Part shown: positions 35,627 through 49,834 of the stretch, in pieces
Layout of the letters: the number at the start of each line of letters is the position of its first letter
Numbering within the stretch: the first letter of the stretch is position 1
NCBI GenBank assembly: GCA_037893245.1
Contig: JBAIAA010000606.1
Location: 1,116,001 to 1,180,000, forward strand
Length of the DNA: 64,000 bases
Source: Crossaster papposus
Taxonomy: Eukaryota > Echinodermata > Asteroidea > Velatida > Solasteridae
Reading direction: 5' to 3'
The notes under the pieces: model-generated
Databases searched by the model: none
What the model saw: only the letters and a program-made list of their open reading frames with translations
Told to the model about the DNA's origin: nothing
Program-made: the position numbers and the translations under genes

Positions 35627-38600
35627 TCAAATTCGCCATAGGTTTGTGCACACAATCCCCGCCCACAAATAAGGGCATGAAGGAAAGCATGCCCCGGGAA
35701 GGGGCTGGGTGTTAGGAGATAGAGGGGGGCCTCCAGGAATGGCAAAATTAGCAATTTGACCCGGGGCATGCTTTGTTAGTATTTTATTTCGATTTTCTGA
35801 AAATGTTAACGTTAACACACGCGTTTCAAATTCGCCATAGGTTTGTGCATACAATCCCCGCCCACAAATAAGGGCATGAAGGAAAGCATGCCCCGGGAAG
35901 GGGCTGGGTGTTAGGAGATAGAGGGGGGCCTCCAGGTATGGCAAAATTAGCAATTTGACCCGGGTCATGCTTTGTTAGTATTTTATTTCGATTTTCTGAA
36001 AATTGTAACGTTAACACACGCGTTTCAAATTCGCCATAGGTTTGTGCACACAATCCCCGCCCACAAATAAGGGCATGAAGGAAAGCATGCCACGAGAAGG
36101 GGCTGGGTGTTAGGAGATAGAGGGGGGCCTCCAGGAATGGCAAAATTAGCAATTTGACCCGGGGCATGCTTTGTTAGTATTTTATTTCGATTTTCTTAAC
36201 ATTTTTATGTTAACACACGCGTTTCAAATTCGCCATAGGTTTGTGCACACAATCCCCGCCCACAAATAAGGGCATGAAGGAAAGCATGCCCCGGGAAGGG
36301 GCTGGGTGTTAGGAGATAGAGGGGGGCCTCCAGGAATGGCAAAATTAGCAATTTGACCCGGGGCATGCTTTGTTAGTATTTTATTTCGATTTTCTGAAAA
36401 TGTTAACGTTAACACAAGCGTTTCAAATTCGCCATAGGTTTGTGCACACAATCCCCGCCCACAAATAAGGGCATGAAGGAAAGCATGCCCCGGGAAGGGG
36501 CTGGGTGTTAGGAGATAGAGGGGGGCCTCCAGGAATGGCAAAATTTGCAATTTGACCCGGGGCATGCTTTGTTAGTATTTTATTTCGATTTTCTGAAAAT
36601 GTTAACGTTAACACGCGCGTTTCAAATTCGCCATAGGTTTGTGCACACAATCCCCGCCCACAAATAAGGGCATGAAGGAAAGCATGCCCCGGGAAGGGGC
36701 TGGGTGTTAGGAGATAGAGGGGGGCCTCCAGGAATGGCAAAATTAGCAATTTGACCTGGGGCATGCTTTGTTAGTATTTTATTTCGATTTTCTGAAATTT
36801 TAACGTTAACACACGCGTTTCAAATTCGCCATAGGTTTGTGCACACAATCCCCGCCCACAAATAAGGGCATGAAGGAAAGCATGCCCCGGGAAGGGGCTG
36901 GGTGTTAGGAGATAGAGGGGGGCCTCCAGGAATGGCAAAATTAGCAATTTGACCCGGGGCATGCTTTGTTAGTATTTTATTTCGATTTTCTGAAATTTTA
37001 ACGTTAACACACGCGTTTCAAATTCGCCATAGGTTTGTGCACACAATCCCCGCCCACAAATAAGGGCATGAAGGAAAGCATGCCCCGGGAAGGGGCTGGG
37101 TGTTAGGAGATAGAGGGGGGCCTCCAGGAATGGCAAAATTAGCAATTTGACCCGGGGCATGCTTTGTTAGTATTTTATTTCGATTTTCTGAAAATGTTAA
37201 CGTTAACACACGCGTTTCAAATTCGCCATAGGTTTGTGCATACAATCCCCGCCCACAAATAAGGGCATGAAGGAAAGCATGCCCCGGGAAGGGGCTGGGT
37301 GTTAGGAGATAGAGGGGGGCCTCCAGGTATGGCAAAATTAGCAATTTGACCCGGGTCATGCTTTGTTAGTATTTTATTTCGATTTTCTGAAAATTGTAAC
37401 GTTAACACACGCGTTTCAAATTCGCCATAGGTTTGTGCACACAATCCCCGCCCACAAATAAGGGCATGAAGGAAAGCATGCCACGGGAAGGGGCTGGGTG
37501 TTAGGAGATAGAGGGGGGCCTCCAGGAATGGCAAAATTAGCAATTTGACCCGGGGCATGCTTTGTTAGTATTTTATTTCGATTTTCTTAACATTTTTATG
37601 TTAACACACGCGTTTCAAATTCGCCATAGGTTTGTGCACACAATCCCCGCCCACAAATAAGGGCATGAAGGAAAGCATGCCCCGGGAAGGGGCTGGGTGT
37701 TAGGAGATAGAGGGGGGCCTCCAGGAATGGCAAAATTAGCAATTTGACCCGGGGCATGCTTTGTTAGTATTTTATTTCGATTTTCTGAAAATGTTAACGT
37801 TAACACAAGCGTTTCAAATTCGCCATAGGTTTGTGCACACAATCCCCGCCCACAAATAAGGGCATGAAGGAAAGCATGCCCCGGGAAGGGGCTGGGTGTT
37901 AGGAGATAGAGGGGGGCCTCCAGGAATGGCAAAATTTGCAATTTGACCCGGGGCATGCTTTGTTAGTATTTTATTTCGATTTTCTGAAAATGTTAACGTT
38001 AACACGCGCGTTTCAAATTCGCCATAGGTTTGTGCACACAATCCCCGCCCACAAATAAGGGCATGAAGGAAAGCATGCCCCGGGAAGGGGCTGGGTGTTA
38101 GGAGATAGAGGGGGGCCTCCAGGAATGGCAAAATTAGCAATTTGACCCGGGGCATGCTTTGTTAGTATTTTATTTCGATTTTCTGAAATTTTAACGTTAA
38201 CACACGCGTTTCAAATTCGCCATAGGTTTGTGCACACAATCCCCGCCCACAAATAAGGGCATGAAGGAAAGCATGCCCCGGGAAGGGGCTGGGTGTTAGG
38301 AGATAGAGGGGGGCCTCCAGGAATGGCAAAATTAGCAATTTGACCCGGGGCATGCTTTGTTAGTATTTTATTTCGATTTTCTGAAATTTTAACGTTAACA
38401 CACGCGTTTCAAATTCGCCATAGGTTTGTGCACACAATCCCCGCCCACAAATAAGGGCATGAAGGAAAGCATGCCCCGGGAAGGGGCTGGGTGTTAGGAG
38501 ATAGAGGGGGGCCTCCAGGAATGGCAAAATTAGCAATTTGACCCGGGGCATGCTTTGTTAGTATTTTATTTCGATTTTCTGAAAATGTTAACGTTAACAC

Positions 38601-38750
38601 ACGCGTTTCAAATTCGCCATAGGTTTGTGCATACAATCCCCGCCCACAAATAAGGGCATGAAGGAAAGCATGCCCCGGGAAGGGGCTAGGTGTTAGGAGA
38701 TAGAGGGGGGCCTCCAGGTATGGCAAAATTAGCAATTTGACCCGGGTCAT
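35627..38750. repeat. Seven-monomer higher-order repeats (offset 1391 bp)
   Basis: Order within the unit: CATACAATCCC with CCAGGTATGG and GGGTCATG; GCCACGGG (GCCACGAG near 36090); CTTAACATTTTTATG; CACAAGCG; AATTTGC with CACGCGCG; then two 198-bp monomers. Marker hinges at 36195, 37586 and 38977 are 1391 bp apart. 1391 is 7 x 199 less 2. Confidence 0.88.
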
Positions 38751-41700
38751 GCTTTGTTAGTATTTTATTTCGATTTTCTGAAAATTGTAACGTTAACACA
38801 CGCGTTTCAAATTCGCCATAGGTTTGTGCACACAATCCCCGCCCACAAATAAGGGCATGAAGGAAAGCATGCCACGGGAAGGGGCTGGGTGTTAGGAGAT
38901 AGAGGGGGGCCTCCAGGAATGGCAAAATTAGCAATTTGACCCGGGGCATGCTTTGTTAGTATTTTATTTCGATTTTCTTAACATTTTTATGTTAACACAC
39001 GCGTTTCAAATTCGCCATAGGTTTGTGCACACAATCCCCGCCCACAAATAAGGGCATGAAGGAAAGCATGCCCCGGGAAGGGGCTGGGTGTTAGGAGATA
39101 GAGGGGGCCCTCCAGGAATGGCAAAATTTGCAATTTGACCCGGGGCATGCTTTGTTAGTATTTTATTTCGATTTTCTGAAAATGTTAACGTTAACACGCG
39201 CGTTTCAAATTCGCCATAGGTTTGTGCACACAATCCCCGCCCACAAATAAGGGCATGAAGGAAAGCATGCCCCGGGAAGGGGCTGGGTGTTAGGAGATAG
39301 AGGGGGGCCTCCAGGAATGGCAAAATTAGCAATTTGACCCGGGGCATGCTTTGTTAGTATTTTATTTCGATTTTCTGAAATTTTAACGTTAACACACGCG
39401 TTTCAAATTCGCCATAGGTTTGTGCACACAATCGCCGCCCACAAATAAGGGCATGAAGGAAAGCATGCCCCGGGAAGGGGCTGGGTGTTAGGAGATAGAG
39501 GGGGCCTCCAGGAATGGCAAAATTAGCAATTTGACCCGGGGCATGCTTTGTTAGTATTTTATTTCGATTTTCTGAAATTTTAACGTTAACACACGCGTTT
39601 CAAATTCGCCATAGGTTTGTGCACACAATCCCCGCCCACAAATAAGGGCATGAAGGAAAGCATGCCCCGGGAAGGGGCTGGGTGTTAGGAGATAGAGGGG
39701 GGCCTCCAGGAATGGCAAAATTAGCAATTTGACCCGGGGCATGCTTTGTTAGTATTTTATTTCGATTTTCTGAAAATGTTAACGTTAACACACGCGTTTC
39801 AAATTCGCCATAGGTTTGTGCATACAATCCCCGCCCACAAATAAGGGCATGAAGGAAAGCATGCCCCGGGAAGGGGCTGGGTGTTAGGAGATAGAGGGGG
39901 GCCTCCAGGTATGGCAAAATTAGCAATTTGACCCGGGTCATGCTTTGTTAGTATTTTATTTCGATTTTCTGAAAATTGTAACGTTAACACACGCGTTTCA
40001 AATTCGCCATAGGTTTGTGCACACAATCCCCGCCCACAAATAAGGGCATGAAGGAAAGCATGCCACGGGAAGGGGCTGGGTGTTAGGAGATAGAGGGGGG
40101 CCTCCAGGAATGGCAAAATTAGCAATTTGACCCGGGGCATGCTTTGTTAGTATTTTATTTCGATTTTCTTAACATTTTTATGTTAACACACGCGTTTCAA
40201 ATTCGCCATAGGTTTGTGCACACAATCCCCGCCCACAAATAAGGGCATGAAGGAAAGCATGCCCCGGGAAGGGGCTGGGTGTTAGGAGATAGAGGGGGGC
40301 CTCCAGGAATGGCAAAATTAGCAATTTGACCCGGGGCATGCTTTGTTAGTATTTTATTTCGATTTTCTGAAAATGTTAACGTTAACACAAGCGTTTCAAA
40401 TTCGCCATAGGTTTGTGCACACAATCCCCGCCCACAAATAAGGGCATGAAGGAAAGCATGCCCCGGGAAGGGGCTGGGTGTTAGGAGATAGAGGGGGGCC
40501 TCCAGGAATGGCAAAATTTGCAATTTGACCCGGGGCATGCTTTGTTAGTATTTTATTTCGATTTTCTGAAAATGTTAACGTTAACACGCGCGTTTCAAAT
40601 TCGCCATAGGTTTGTGCACACAATCGCCGCCCACAAATAAGGGCATGAAGGAAAGCATGCCCCGGGAAGGGGCTGGGTGTTAGGAGATAGAGGGGGCCTC
40701 CAGGAATGGCAAAATTAGCAATTTGACCCGGGGCATGCTTTGTTAGTATTTTATTTCGATTTTCTGAAATTTTAACGTTAACACACGCGTTTCAAATTCG
40801 CCATAGGTTTGTGCACACAATCCCCGCCCACAAATAAGGGCATGAAGGAAAGCATGCCCCGGGAAGGGGCTGGGTGTTAGGAGATAGAGGGGGGCCTCCA
40901 GGAATGGCAAAATTAGCAATTTGACCCGGGGCATGCTTTGTTAGTATTTTATTTCGATTTTCTGAAAATGTTAACGTTAACACACGCGTTTCAAATTCGC
41001 CATAGGTTTGTGCATACAATCCCCGCCCACAAATAAGGGCATGAAGGAAAGCATGCCCCGGGAAGGGGCTGGGTGTTAGGAGATAGAGGGGGGCCTCCAG
41101 GTATGGCAAAATTAGCAATTTGACCCGGGTCATGCTTTGTTAGTATTTTATTTCGATTTTCTGAAAATTGTAACGTTAACACACGCGTTTCAAATTCGCC
41201 ATAGGTTTGTGCACACAATCCCCGCCCACAAATAAGGGCATGAAGGAAAGCATGCCACGGGAAGGGGCTGGGTGTTAGGAGATAGAGGGGGGCCTCCAGG
41301 AATGGCAAAATTAGCAATTTGACCCGGGGCATGCTTTGTTAGTATTTTATTTCGATTTTCTTAACATTTTTATGTTAACACACGCGTTTCAAATTCGCCA
41401 TAGGTTTGTGCACACAATCCCCGCCCACAAATAAGGGCATGAAGGAAAGCATGCCCCGGGAAGGGGCTGGGTGTTAGGAGATAGAGGGGGGCCTCCAGGA
41501 ATGGCAAAATTAGCAATTTGACCCGGGGCATGCTTTGTTAGTATTTTATTTCGATTTTCTGAAAATGTTAACGTTAACACAAGCGTTTCAAATTCGCCAT
41601 AGGTTTGTGCACACAATCCCCGCCCACAAATAAGGGCATGAAGGAAAGCATGCCCCGGGAAGGGGCTGGGTGTTAGGAGATAGAGGGGGGCCTCCAGGAA

Positions 41701-43520
41701 TGGCAAAATTTGCAATTTGACCCGGGGCATGCTTTGTTAGTATTTTATTTCGATTTTCTGAAAATGTTAACGTTAACACACGCGTTTCAAATTCGCCATA
41801 GGTTTGTGCATACAATCCCCGCCCACAAATAAGGGCATGAAGGAAAGCATGCCCCGGGAAGGGGCTGGGTGTTAGGAGATAGAGGGGGGCCTCCAGGTAT
41901 GGCAAAATTAGCAATTTGACCCGGGTCATGCTTTGTTAGTATTTTATTTCGATTTTCTGAAAATTGTAACGTTAACACACGCGTTTCAAATTCGCCATAG
42001 GTTTGTGCACACAATCCCCGCCCACAAATAAGGGCATGAAGGAAAGCATGCCACGGGAAGGGGCTGGGTGTTAGGAGATAGAGGGGGGCCTCCAGGAATG
42101 GCAAAATTAGCAATTTGACCCGGGGCATGCTTTGTTAGTATTTTATTTCGATTTTCTTAACATTTTTATGTTAACACACGCGTTTCAAATTCGCCATAGG
42201 TTTGTGCACACAATCCCCGCCCACAAATAAGGGCATGAAGGAAAGCATGCCCCGGGAAGGGGCTGGGTGTTAGGAGATAGAGGGGGGCCTCCAGGAATGG
42301 CAAAATTAGCAATTTGACCCGGGGCATGCTTTGTTAGTATTTTATTTCGATTTTCTGAAAATGTTAACGTTAACACAAGCGTTTCAAATTCGCCATAGGT
42401 TTGTGCACACAATCCCCGCCCACAAATAAGGGCATGAAGGAAAGCATGCCCCGGGAAGGGGCTGGGTGTTAGGAGATAGAGGGGGGCCTCCAGGAATGGC
42501 AAAATTTGCAATTTGACCCGGGGCATGCTTTGTTAGTATTTTATTTCGATTTTCTGAAAATGTTAACGTTAACACGCGCGTTTCAAATTCGCCATAGGTT
42601 TGTGCACACAATCCCCGCCCACAAATAAGGGCATGAAGGAAAGCATGCCCCGGGAAGGGGCTGGGTGTTAGGAGATAGAGGGGGGCCTCCAGGAATGGCA
42701 AAATTAGCAATTTGACCCGGGGCATGCTTTGTTAGTATTTTATTTCGATTTTCTGAAATTTTAACGTTAACACACGCGTTTCAAATTCGCCATAGGTTTG
42801 TGCACACAATCCCCGCCCACAAATAAGGGCATGAAGGAAAGCATGCCCCGGGAAGGGGCTGGGTGTTAGGAGATAGAGGGGGGCCTCCAGGAATGGCAAA
42901 ATTAGCAATTTGACCCGGGGCATGCTTTGTTAGTATTTTATTTCGATTTTCTGAAATTTTAACGTTAACACACGCGTTTCAAATTCGCCATAGGTTTGTG
43001 CACACAATCCCCGCCCACAAATAAGGGCATGAAGGAAAGCATGCCACGAGAAGGGGCTGGGTGTTAGGAGATAGAGGGGGGCCTCCAGGAATGGCAAAAT
43101 TAGCAATTTGACCCGGGGCATGCTTTGTTAGTATTTTATTTCGATTTTCTTAACATTTTTATGTTAACACACGCGTTTCAAATTCGCCATAGGTTTGTGA
43201 ACACAATCCCCGCCCACAAATAAGGGCATGAAGGAAAGCATGCCCCGGGAAGGGGCTGGGTGTTAGGAGATAGAGGGGGGCCTCCAGGAATGGCAAAATT
43301 AGCAATTTGACCCGGGGCATGCTTTGTTAGTATTTTATTTCGATTTTCTGAAAATGTTAACGTTAACACAAGCGTTTCAAATTCGCCATAGGTTTGTGCA
43401 CACAATCCCCGCCCACAAATAAGGGCATGAAGGAAAGCATGCCCCGGGAAGGGGCTGGGTGTTAGGAGATAGAGGGGGGCCTCCAGGAATGGCAAAATTT
43501 GCAATTTGACCCGGGGCATG
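38409..43520. repeat. Shortened repeats of the same unit (1191, 1192, 796, 993 bp)
   Basis: The unit of the preceding block continues with monomers missing: marker hinges at 38977, 40168, 41360, 42156 and 43149 give spacings of 1191, 1192, 796 and 993 bp, that is six, six, four and five monomers. The 796-bp version lacks the CACGCGCG and 198-bp monomers. A 197-bp monomer with CACACAATCGCC and only five G occurs near 39430 and 40625. Confidence 0.85.
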
Positions 43521-45110
43521 CTTTGTTAGTATTTTATTTCGATTTTCTGAAAATGTTAACGTTAACACGCGCGTTTCAAATTCGCCATAGGTTTGTGCAC
43601 ACAATCCCCGCCCACAAATAAGGGCATGAAGGAAAGCATGCCCCGGGAAGGGGCTGGGTGTTAGGAGATAGAGGGGGGCCTCCAGGAATGGCAAAATTAG
43701 CAATTTGACCCGGGGCATGCTTTGTTAGTATTTTATTTCGATTTTCTGAAATTTTAACGTTAACACACGCGTTTCAAATTCGCCATAGGTTTGTGCACAC
43801 AATCCCCGCCCACAAATAAGGGCATGAAGGAAAGCATGCCCCGGGAAGGGGCTGGGTGTTAGGAGATAGAGGGGGGCCTCCAGGAATGGCAAAATTAGCA
43901 ATTTGACCCGGGGCATGCTTTGTTAGTATTTTATTTCGATTTTCTGAAATTTTAACGTTAACACACGCGTTTCAAATTCGCCATAGGTTTGTGCACACAA
44001 TCCCCGCCCACAAATAAGGGCATGAAGGAAAGCATGCCCCGGGAAGGGGCTGGGTGTTAGGAGATAGAGGGGGGCCTCCAGGAATGGCAAAATTAGCAAT
44101 TTGACCCGGGGCATGCTTTGTTAGTATTTTATTTCGATTTTCTGAAATTTTAACGTTAACACACGCGTTTCAAATTCGCCATAGGTTTGTGCACACAATC
44201 CCCGCCCACAAATAAGGGCATGAAGGAAAGCATGCCCCGGGAAGGGGCTGGGTGTTAGGAGATAGAGGGGGGCCTCCAGGAATGGCAAAATTAGCAATTT
44301 GACCCGGGGCATGCTTTGTTAGTATTTTATTTCGATTTTCTGAAAATGTTAACGTTAACACAAGCGTTTCAAATTCGCCATAGGTTTGTGCACACAATCC
44401 CCGCCCACAAATAAGGGCATGAAGGAAAGCATGCCCCGGGCAGGGGCTGGGTGTTAGGAGATAGAGGGGGGCCTCCAGGAATGGCAAAATTTGCAATTTG
44501 ACACGGGGCATGCTTTGTTAGTATTTTATTTCGATTTTCTGAAAATGTTAACGTTAACACGCGCGTTTCAAATTCGCCATAGGTTTGTGCACACAATCCC
44601 CGCCCACAAATAAGGGCATGAAGGAAAGCATGCCCCGGGAAGGGGCTGGGTGTTAGGAGATAGAGGGGGGCCTCCAGGAATGGCAAAATTAGCAATTTGA
44701 CCCGGGGCATGCTTTGTTAGTATTTTATTTCGATTTTCTGAAATTTTAACGTTAACACACGCGTTTCAAATTCGCCATAGGTTTGTGCACACAATCCCCG
44801 CCCACAAATAAGGGCATGAAGGAAAGCATGCCCCGGGAAGGGGCTGGGTGTTAGGAGATAGAGGGGGGCCTCCAGGAATGGCAAAATTAGCAATTTGACC
44901 CGGGGCATGCTTTGTTAGTATTTTATTTCGATTTTCTGAAATTTTAACGTTAACACACGCGTTTCAAATTCGCCATAGGTTTGTGCACACAATCCCCGCC
45001 CACAAATAAGGGCATGAAGGAAAGCATGCCCCGGGAAGGGGCTGGGTGTTAGGAGATAGAGGGGGGCCTCCAGGAATGGCAAAATTAGCAATTTGACCCG
45101 GGGCATGCTT
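42732..45110. repeat. Stretch rich in 198-bp monomers
   Basis: Phase steps of 198 bp dominate (for example 43725, 43923, 44121 and 44717, 44915). These copies share GAAATTTTAACG and few other changes, and look like a recent run of a single monomer type. CACAAGCG monomers are interspersed at 43370 and 44362. Confidence 0.8.
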
Positions 45111-48100
45111 TGTTAGTATTTTATTTCGATTTTCTGAAAATGTTAACGTTAACACACGCGTTTCAAATTCGCCATAGGTTTGTGCATACAATTCCCGCCC
45201 ACAAATAAGGGCATGAAGGAAAGCATGCCCCGGGAAGGGGCTGGGTGTTAGGAGATAGAGGGGGGCCTCCAGGTATGGCAAAATTAGCAATTTGACCCGG
45301 GTCATGCTTTGTTAGTATTTTATTTCGATTTTCTGAAAATTGTAACGTTAACACACGCGTTTCAAATTCGCCATAGGTTTGTGCACACAATCCCCGCCCA
45401 CAAATAAGGGCATGAAGGAAAGCATGCCCCGGGAAGGGGCTGGGTGTTAGGAGATAGAGGGGGGCCTCCAGGAATGGCAACATTAGCAATTTGACCCGGG
45501 GCATGCTTTGTTAGTATTTTATTTCGATTTTCTGAAAATGTTAACGTTAACACACGCGTTTCAAATTCGCCATAGGTTTGTGCACACAATCCCCGCCCAC
45601 AAATAAGGGCATGAAGGAAAGCATGCCCCGGAAAGGGGCTGGGTGTTAGGAGATAGAGGGGGGCCTCCAGGAATGGCAAAATTAGCAATTTGACCCGGGG
45701 CATGCTTTGTTAGTATTTTATTTCGATTTTCTGAAAATTGTAACGTTAACACACGCGTTTCAAATTCGCCATAGGTTTGTGCACACAATCCCCGCCCACA
45801 AATAAGGGCATGAAGGAAAGCATGCCCCGGGAAGGGGCTGGGTGTTAGGAGATAGAGGGGGGCCTCCAGGAATGGCAACATTAGCAATTTGACCCGGGGC
45901 ATGCTTTGTTAGTATTTTATTTCGATTTTCTGAAAATGTTAACGTTAACACACGCGTTTCAAATTCGCCATAGGTTTGTGCACACAATCCCCGCCCACAA
46001 ATAAGGGCATGAAGGAAAGCATGCCACGGGAAGGGGCTGGGTGTTAGGAGATAGAGGGGGGCCTCCAGGAATGGCAAAATTAGCAATTTGACCCGGGGCA
46101 TGCTTTGTTAGTATTTTATTTCGATTTTCTGAAAATTGTAACGTTAACACACGCGTTTCAAATTCGCCATAGGTTTGTGCACACAATCCCCGCCCACAAA
46201 TAAGGGCATGAAGGAAAGCATGCCCCGGGAAGGGGCTGGGTGTTAGGAGATAGAGGGGGGCCTCCAGGAATGGCAAAATTAGCAATTTGACCCGGGCATG
46301 CTTTGTTAGTATTTTATTTCGATTTTCTGAAAATGTTAACGTTAACACACGCGTTTCAAATTCGCCATAGGTTTGTGCACACAATCCCCGCCCACAAATA
46401 AGGGCATGAAGGGAAGCATGCCCCGGGAAGGGGCTGGGTGTTAGGAGATAGAGGGGGGCCTCCAGGAATGGCAACATTAGCAATTTGACCCGGGGCATGC
46501 TTTGTTAGTATTTTATTTCGATTTTCTGAAAATGTTAACGTTAACACACGCGTTTCAAATTCGCCATAGGTTTGTGCACACAATCCCCGCCCACAAATAA
46601 GGGCATGAAGGAAAGCATGCCCCGGGAAGGGGCTGGGTGTTAGGAGATAGAGGGGGGCCTCCAGGAATGGCAAAATTAGCAATTTGACCCGGGGCATGCT
46701 TTGTTAGTATTTTATTTCGATTTTCTGAAAATGTTAACGTTAACACACGCGTTTCAAATTCGCCATAGGTGTGTGCATACAATCCCCGCCCACAAATAAG
46801 GGCATGAAGGAAAGCATGCCCCGGGAAGGGGCTGGGTGTTAGGAGATAGAGGGGGGCCTCCAGGAATGGCAAAATTAGCAATTTGACCCGGGGCATGCTT
46901 TGTTAGTATTTTATTTCGATTTTCCGAAATTTTTACGTTAACACACGCGTTTCAAATTCGCCATAGGTTTGTGCATACAATCCCCGCCCACAAATAAGGG
47001 CATGAAGGAAAGCATGCCCCGGGAAGGGGCTGGGTGTTAGGAGATAGAGGGGGCCTCCAGGTATGGCAAAATTAGCAATTTGACCCGGGTCATGCTTTGT
47101 TAGTATTTTATTTCGATTTTCTGAAAATTGTAACGTTAACACACGCGTTTCAAATTCGCCATAGGTTTGTGCACACAATCCCCACCCACAAATAAGGGCA
47201 TGAAGGAAAGCATGCCACGGGAAGGGGCTGGGTGTTAGGAGATAGAGGGGGGCCTCCAGGAATGGCAAAATTAGCAATTTGACCCGGGGCATGCTTTGTT
47301 AGTATTTTATTTCGATTTTCTGAAAATTTTAACGTTAACACACGCGTTTCAAATTCGCCATAGGTTTGTGCACACAATCCCCGCCCACAAATAAGGGCAT
47401 GAAGGAAAGCATGCCCCGGGAAGGGGCTGGGTGTTAGGAGATAGAGGGGGGCCTCCAGGAATGGCAAAATTAGCAATTTGACCCGGGCATGCTTTGTTAG
47501 TATTTTATTTCGATTTTCTGAAAATGTTAACGTTAACACACGCGTTTCAAATTCGCCATAGGTTTGTGCACACAATCCCCGCCCACAAATAAGGGCATGA
47601 AGGAAAGCATGCCCCGGGAAGGGACTGGGTGTTAGGAGATAGAGGGGGGCCTCCACGAATGGCAAAATTAGCAATTTGACCCGGGGCATGCTTTGTTAGT
47701 ATTTTATTTCGATTTTCTGAAAACTTTAACGTTAACACACGCGTTTCAAATTCGCCATAGGTTTGTGCATACAATCCCCGCCCACAAATAAGGGCATGAA
47801 GGAAAGCATGCCCCGGGAAGGGGCTGGGTGTTAGGAGATAGAGGGGGGCCTCCAGGAATGGCAAAATTAGCAATTTGACCCGGGGCATGCTTTGTTAGTA
47901 TTTTATTTCGATTTTCTGAAAATGTTAACGTTAACACACGCGTTTCAAATTCGCCATAGGTTTGTGCACACAATCCCCGCCCACAAATAAGGGCATGAAG
48001 GAAAGCATGCCCCGGGAAGGGGCTGGGTGTTAGGAGATAGAGGGGGGCCTCCAGGAATGGCAAAATTAGCAATTTGACCCGGGGCATGCTTTGTTAGTAT

Positions 48101-48880
48101 TTTATTTCGATTTTCCGAAATTGTAACGTTAACACACGCGTTTCAAATTCGCCATAGGTTTGTGCATACAATCCCCGCCCACAAATAAGGGCATGAAGGA
48201 AAGCATGCCCCGGGAAGGGGCTGGGTGTTAGGAGATAGAGGGGGGCCTCCAGGAATGGCACAATTAGCAATTTGACCCGGGGCATGCTTTGTTAGTATTT
48301 TATTTCGATTTTCTGAACATTTTAACGTTAACACACGCGTTTCAAATTCGCCATAGGTTTGTGCACACAATCCCCGCCAACAAATAAGGGCATGAAGGAA
48401 AGCATGCCCCGGAAAGGGGCTGGGTGTTAGGAGATAGAGGGGGGCCTCCAGGTATGGCAAAATTAGCAATTTGACCCGGGTCATGCTTTGTTAGTATTTT
48501 ATTTCGATTTTCTGAAAATTGTAACGTTAACACACGCGTTTCAAATTCGCCATAGGTTTGTGCACACAATCCCCGCCCACAAATAAGGGCATGAAGGAAA
48601 GCATGCCACGGGAAGGGGCTGGGTTTTAGGAGATAGAGGGGGGCCTCCAGGAATGGCTAAATTAGCAATTTGACCCGGGGCATGCTTTGTTAGTATTTTA
48701 TTTCGATTTTCTGAAAACTTTAACGTTAACACACGCGTTTCAAATTCGCCATAGGTTTGTGCCCACAATCCACGCCCACAAATAAGGGCATGAAGGAAAG
48801 CATGCCCCGGGAAGGGGCTGGGTGTTAGGAGATAGAGGGGGGCCTCCAGGAATGGCAAAATTAGCAATTTGACCCGGGGC
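45110..48880. repeat. Mixed blocks with 398-bp dimers and a 1191-bp offset
   Basis: From 45163 to about 46100 monomers alternate GAAAATTGT and GAAAATGTT hinges, with GCAACATTAGC in every second one (398-bp dimers). A one-G loss giving GACCCGGGCATG recurs at 46290 and 47481, 1191 bp apart, with similar neighbours. From about 47700 the GAAAACTTT hinge, CCGAAATTG hinge, GCACAATTAGC and CCGCCAACAA variants appear. Confidence 0.75.
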
Positions 48881-49016
48881 ATGCTTTGTTAGTATTTTAT
48901 TTCGATTTTCTGATCATTTTAACGTTAACACACGCGTTTCAAATTCGCCATAGGTTTGTGCACACAATCCCCGCCCACAAATAAGGGCATGAAGGAAAGC
49001 ATGCCCCGGGAAGGGG

Positions 49017-49062
49017 CTGGGTGTTAGGAGATAGAGGGGCTGGGTGTTAGGAGATAGAGGGG
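49017..49062. repeat. 23-bp internal duplication, 222-bp monomer copy 1
   Basis: A 23-bp unit beginning CTGGGTGTTAGG and ending TAGAGGGG is present twice (49017-49039 and 49040-49062). Phase points 48933 and 49155 confirm a 222-bp monomer. The next monomer has only five G before CCTCC and is 198 bp. Confidence 0.9.
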
Positions 49063-49834
49063 GGCCTCCAGGAATGGCAAAATTAGCAATTTGACCCGGG
49101 GCATGCTTTGTTAGTATTTTATTTCGATTTTCTGAAAATTTTAACGTTAACACACGCGTTTCAAATTCGCCATAGGTTTGTGCACACAATCCCCGCCCAC
49201 AAATAAGGGCATGAAGGAAAGCATGCCCCGGGAAGGGGCTGGGTGTTAGGAGATAGAGGGGGCCTCCAGGAATGGCAAAATTAGCAATTTGACCCGGGGC
49301 ATGCTTTGTTAGTATTTTATTTCGATTTTCTGAAAACTTTAACGTTAACACATGCGTTTCAAATTCGCCATAGGTTTGTGCACACAATCCCCGCCCACAA
49401 ATAAGGGCATGAAGGAAAGCATGCCACGGGAAGGGGCTGGGTTTTAGGAGATAGAGGGGGGCCTCCAGGAATGGCTAAATTAGCAATTTGACCCGGGGCA
49501 TGCTTTGTTAGTATTTTATTTCGATTTTCTGAAAACTTTAACGTTAACATACGCGTTTCAAATTCGCCATAGGTTTGTGCCCACAATCCACGCCCACAAA
49601 TAAGGGCATGAAGGAAAGCATGCCCCGGGAAGGGGCTGGGTGTTAGGAGATAGAGGGGGGCCTCCAGGAATGGCAAAATTAGCAATTTGACCCGGGGCAT
49701 GCTTTGTTAGTATTTTATTTCGATTTTCTGAACATTTTAACGTTAACACACGCGTTTCAAATTCGTTATAGGTTTGTGCACACAATCCCCGCCCACAAAT
49801 AAGGGCATGAAGGAAAGCATGCCCCGGGAAGGGG

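Larger units (their letters stand above)
19894..43168. repeat. Marker monomer class with CTTAACATTTTTATG hinge
   Basis: The hinge and palindrome are replaced by CTTAACATTTTTATGTTAAC at ten places: 19894, 22076, 25654, 36195, 37586, 38977, 40168, 41360, 42156 and 43149. Spacings among neighbours are 2182, 3578, 10541, 1391, 1391, 1191, 1192, 796 and 993 bp, the same offsets as the surrounding blocks. The altered hinge was therefore spread by block amplification from a single ancestor. Confidence 0.85.
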
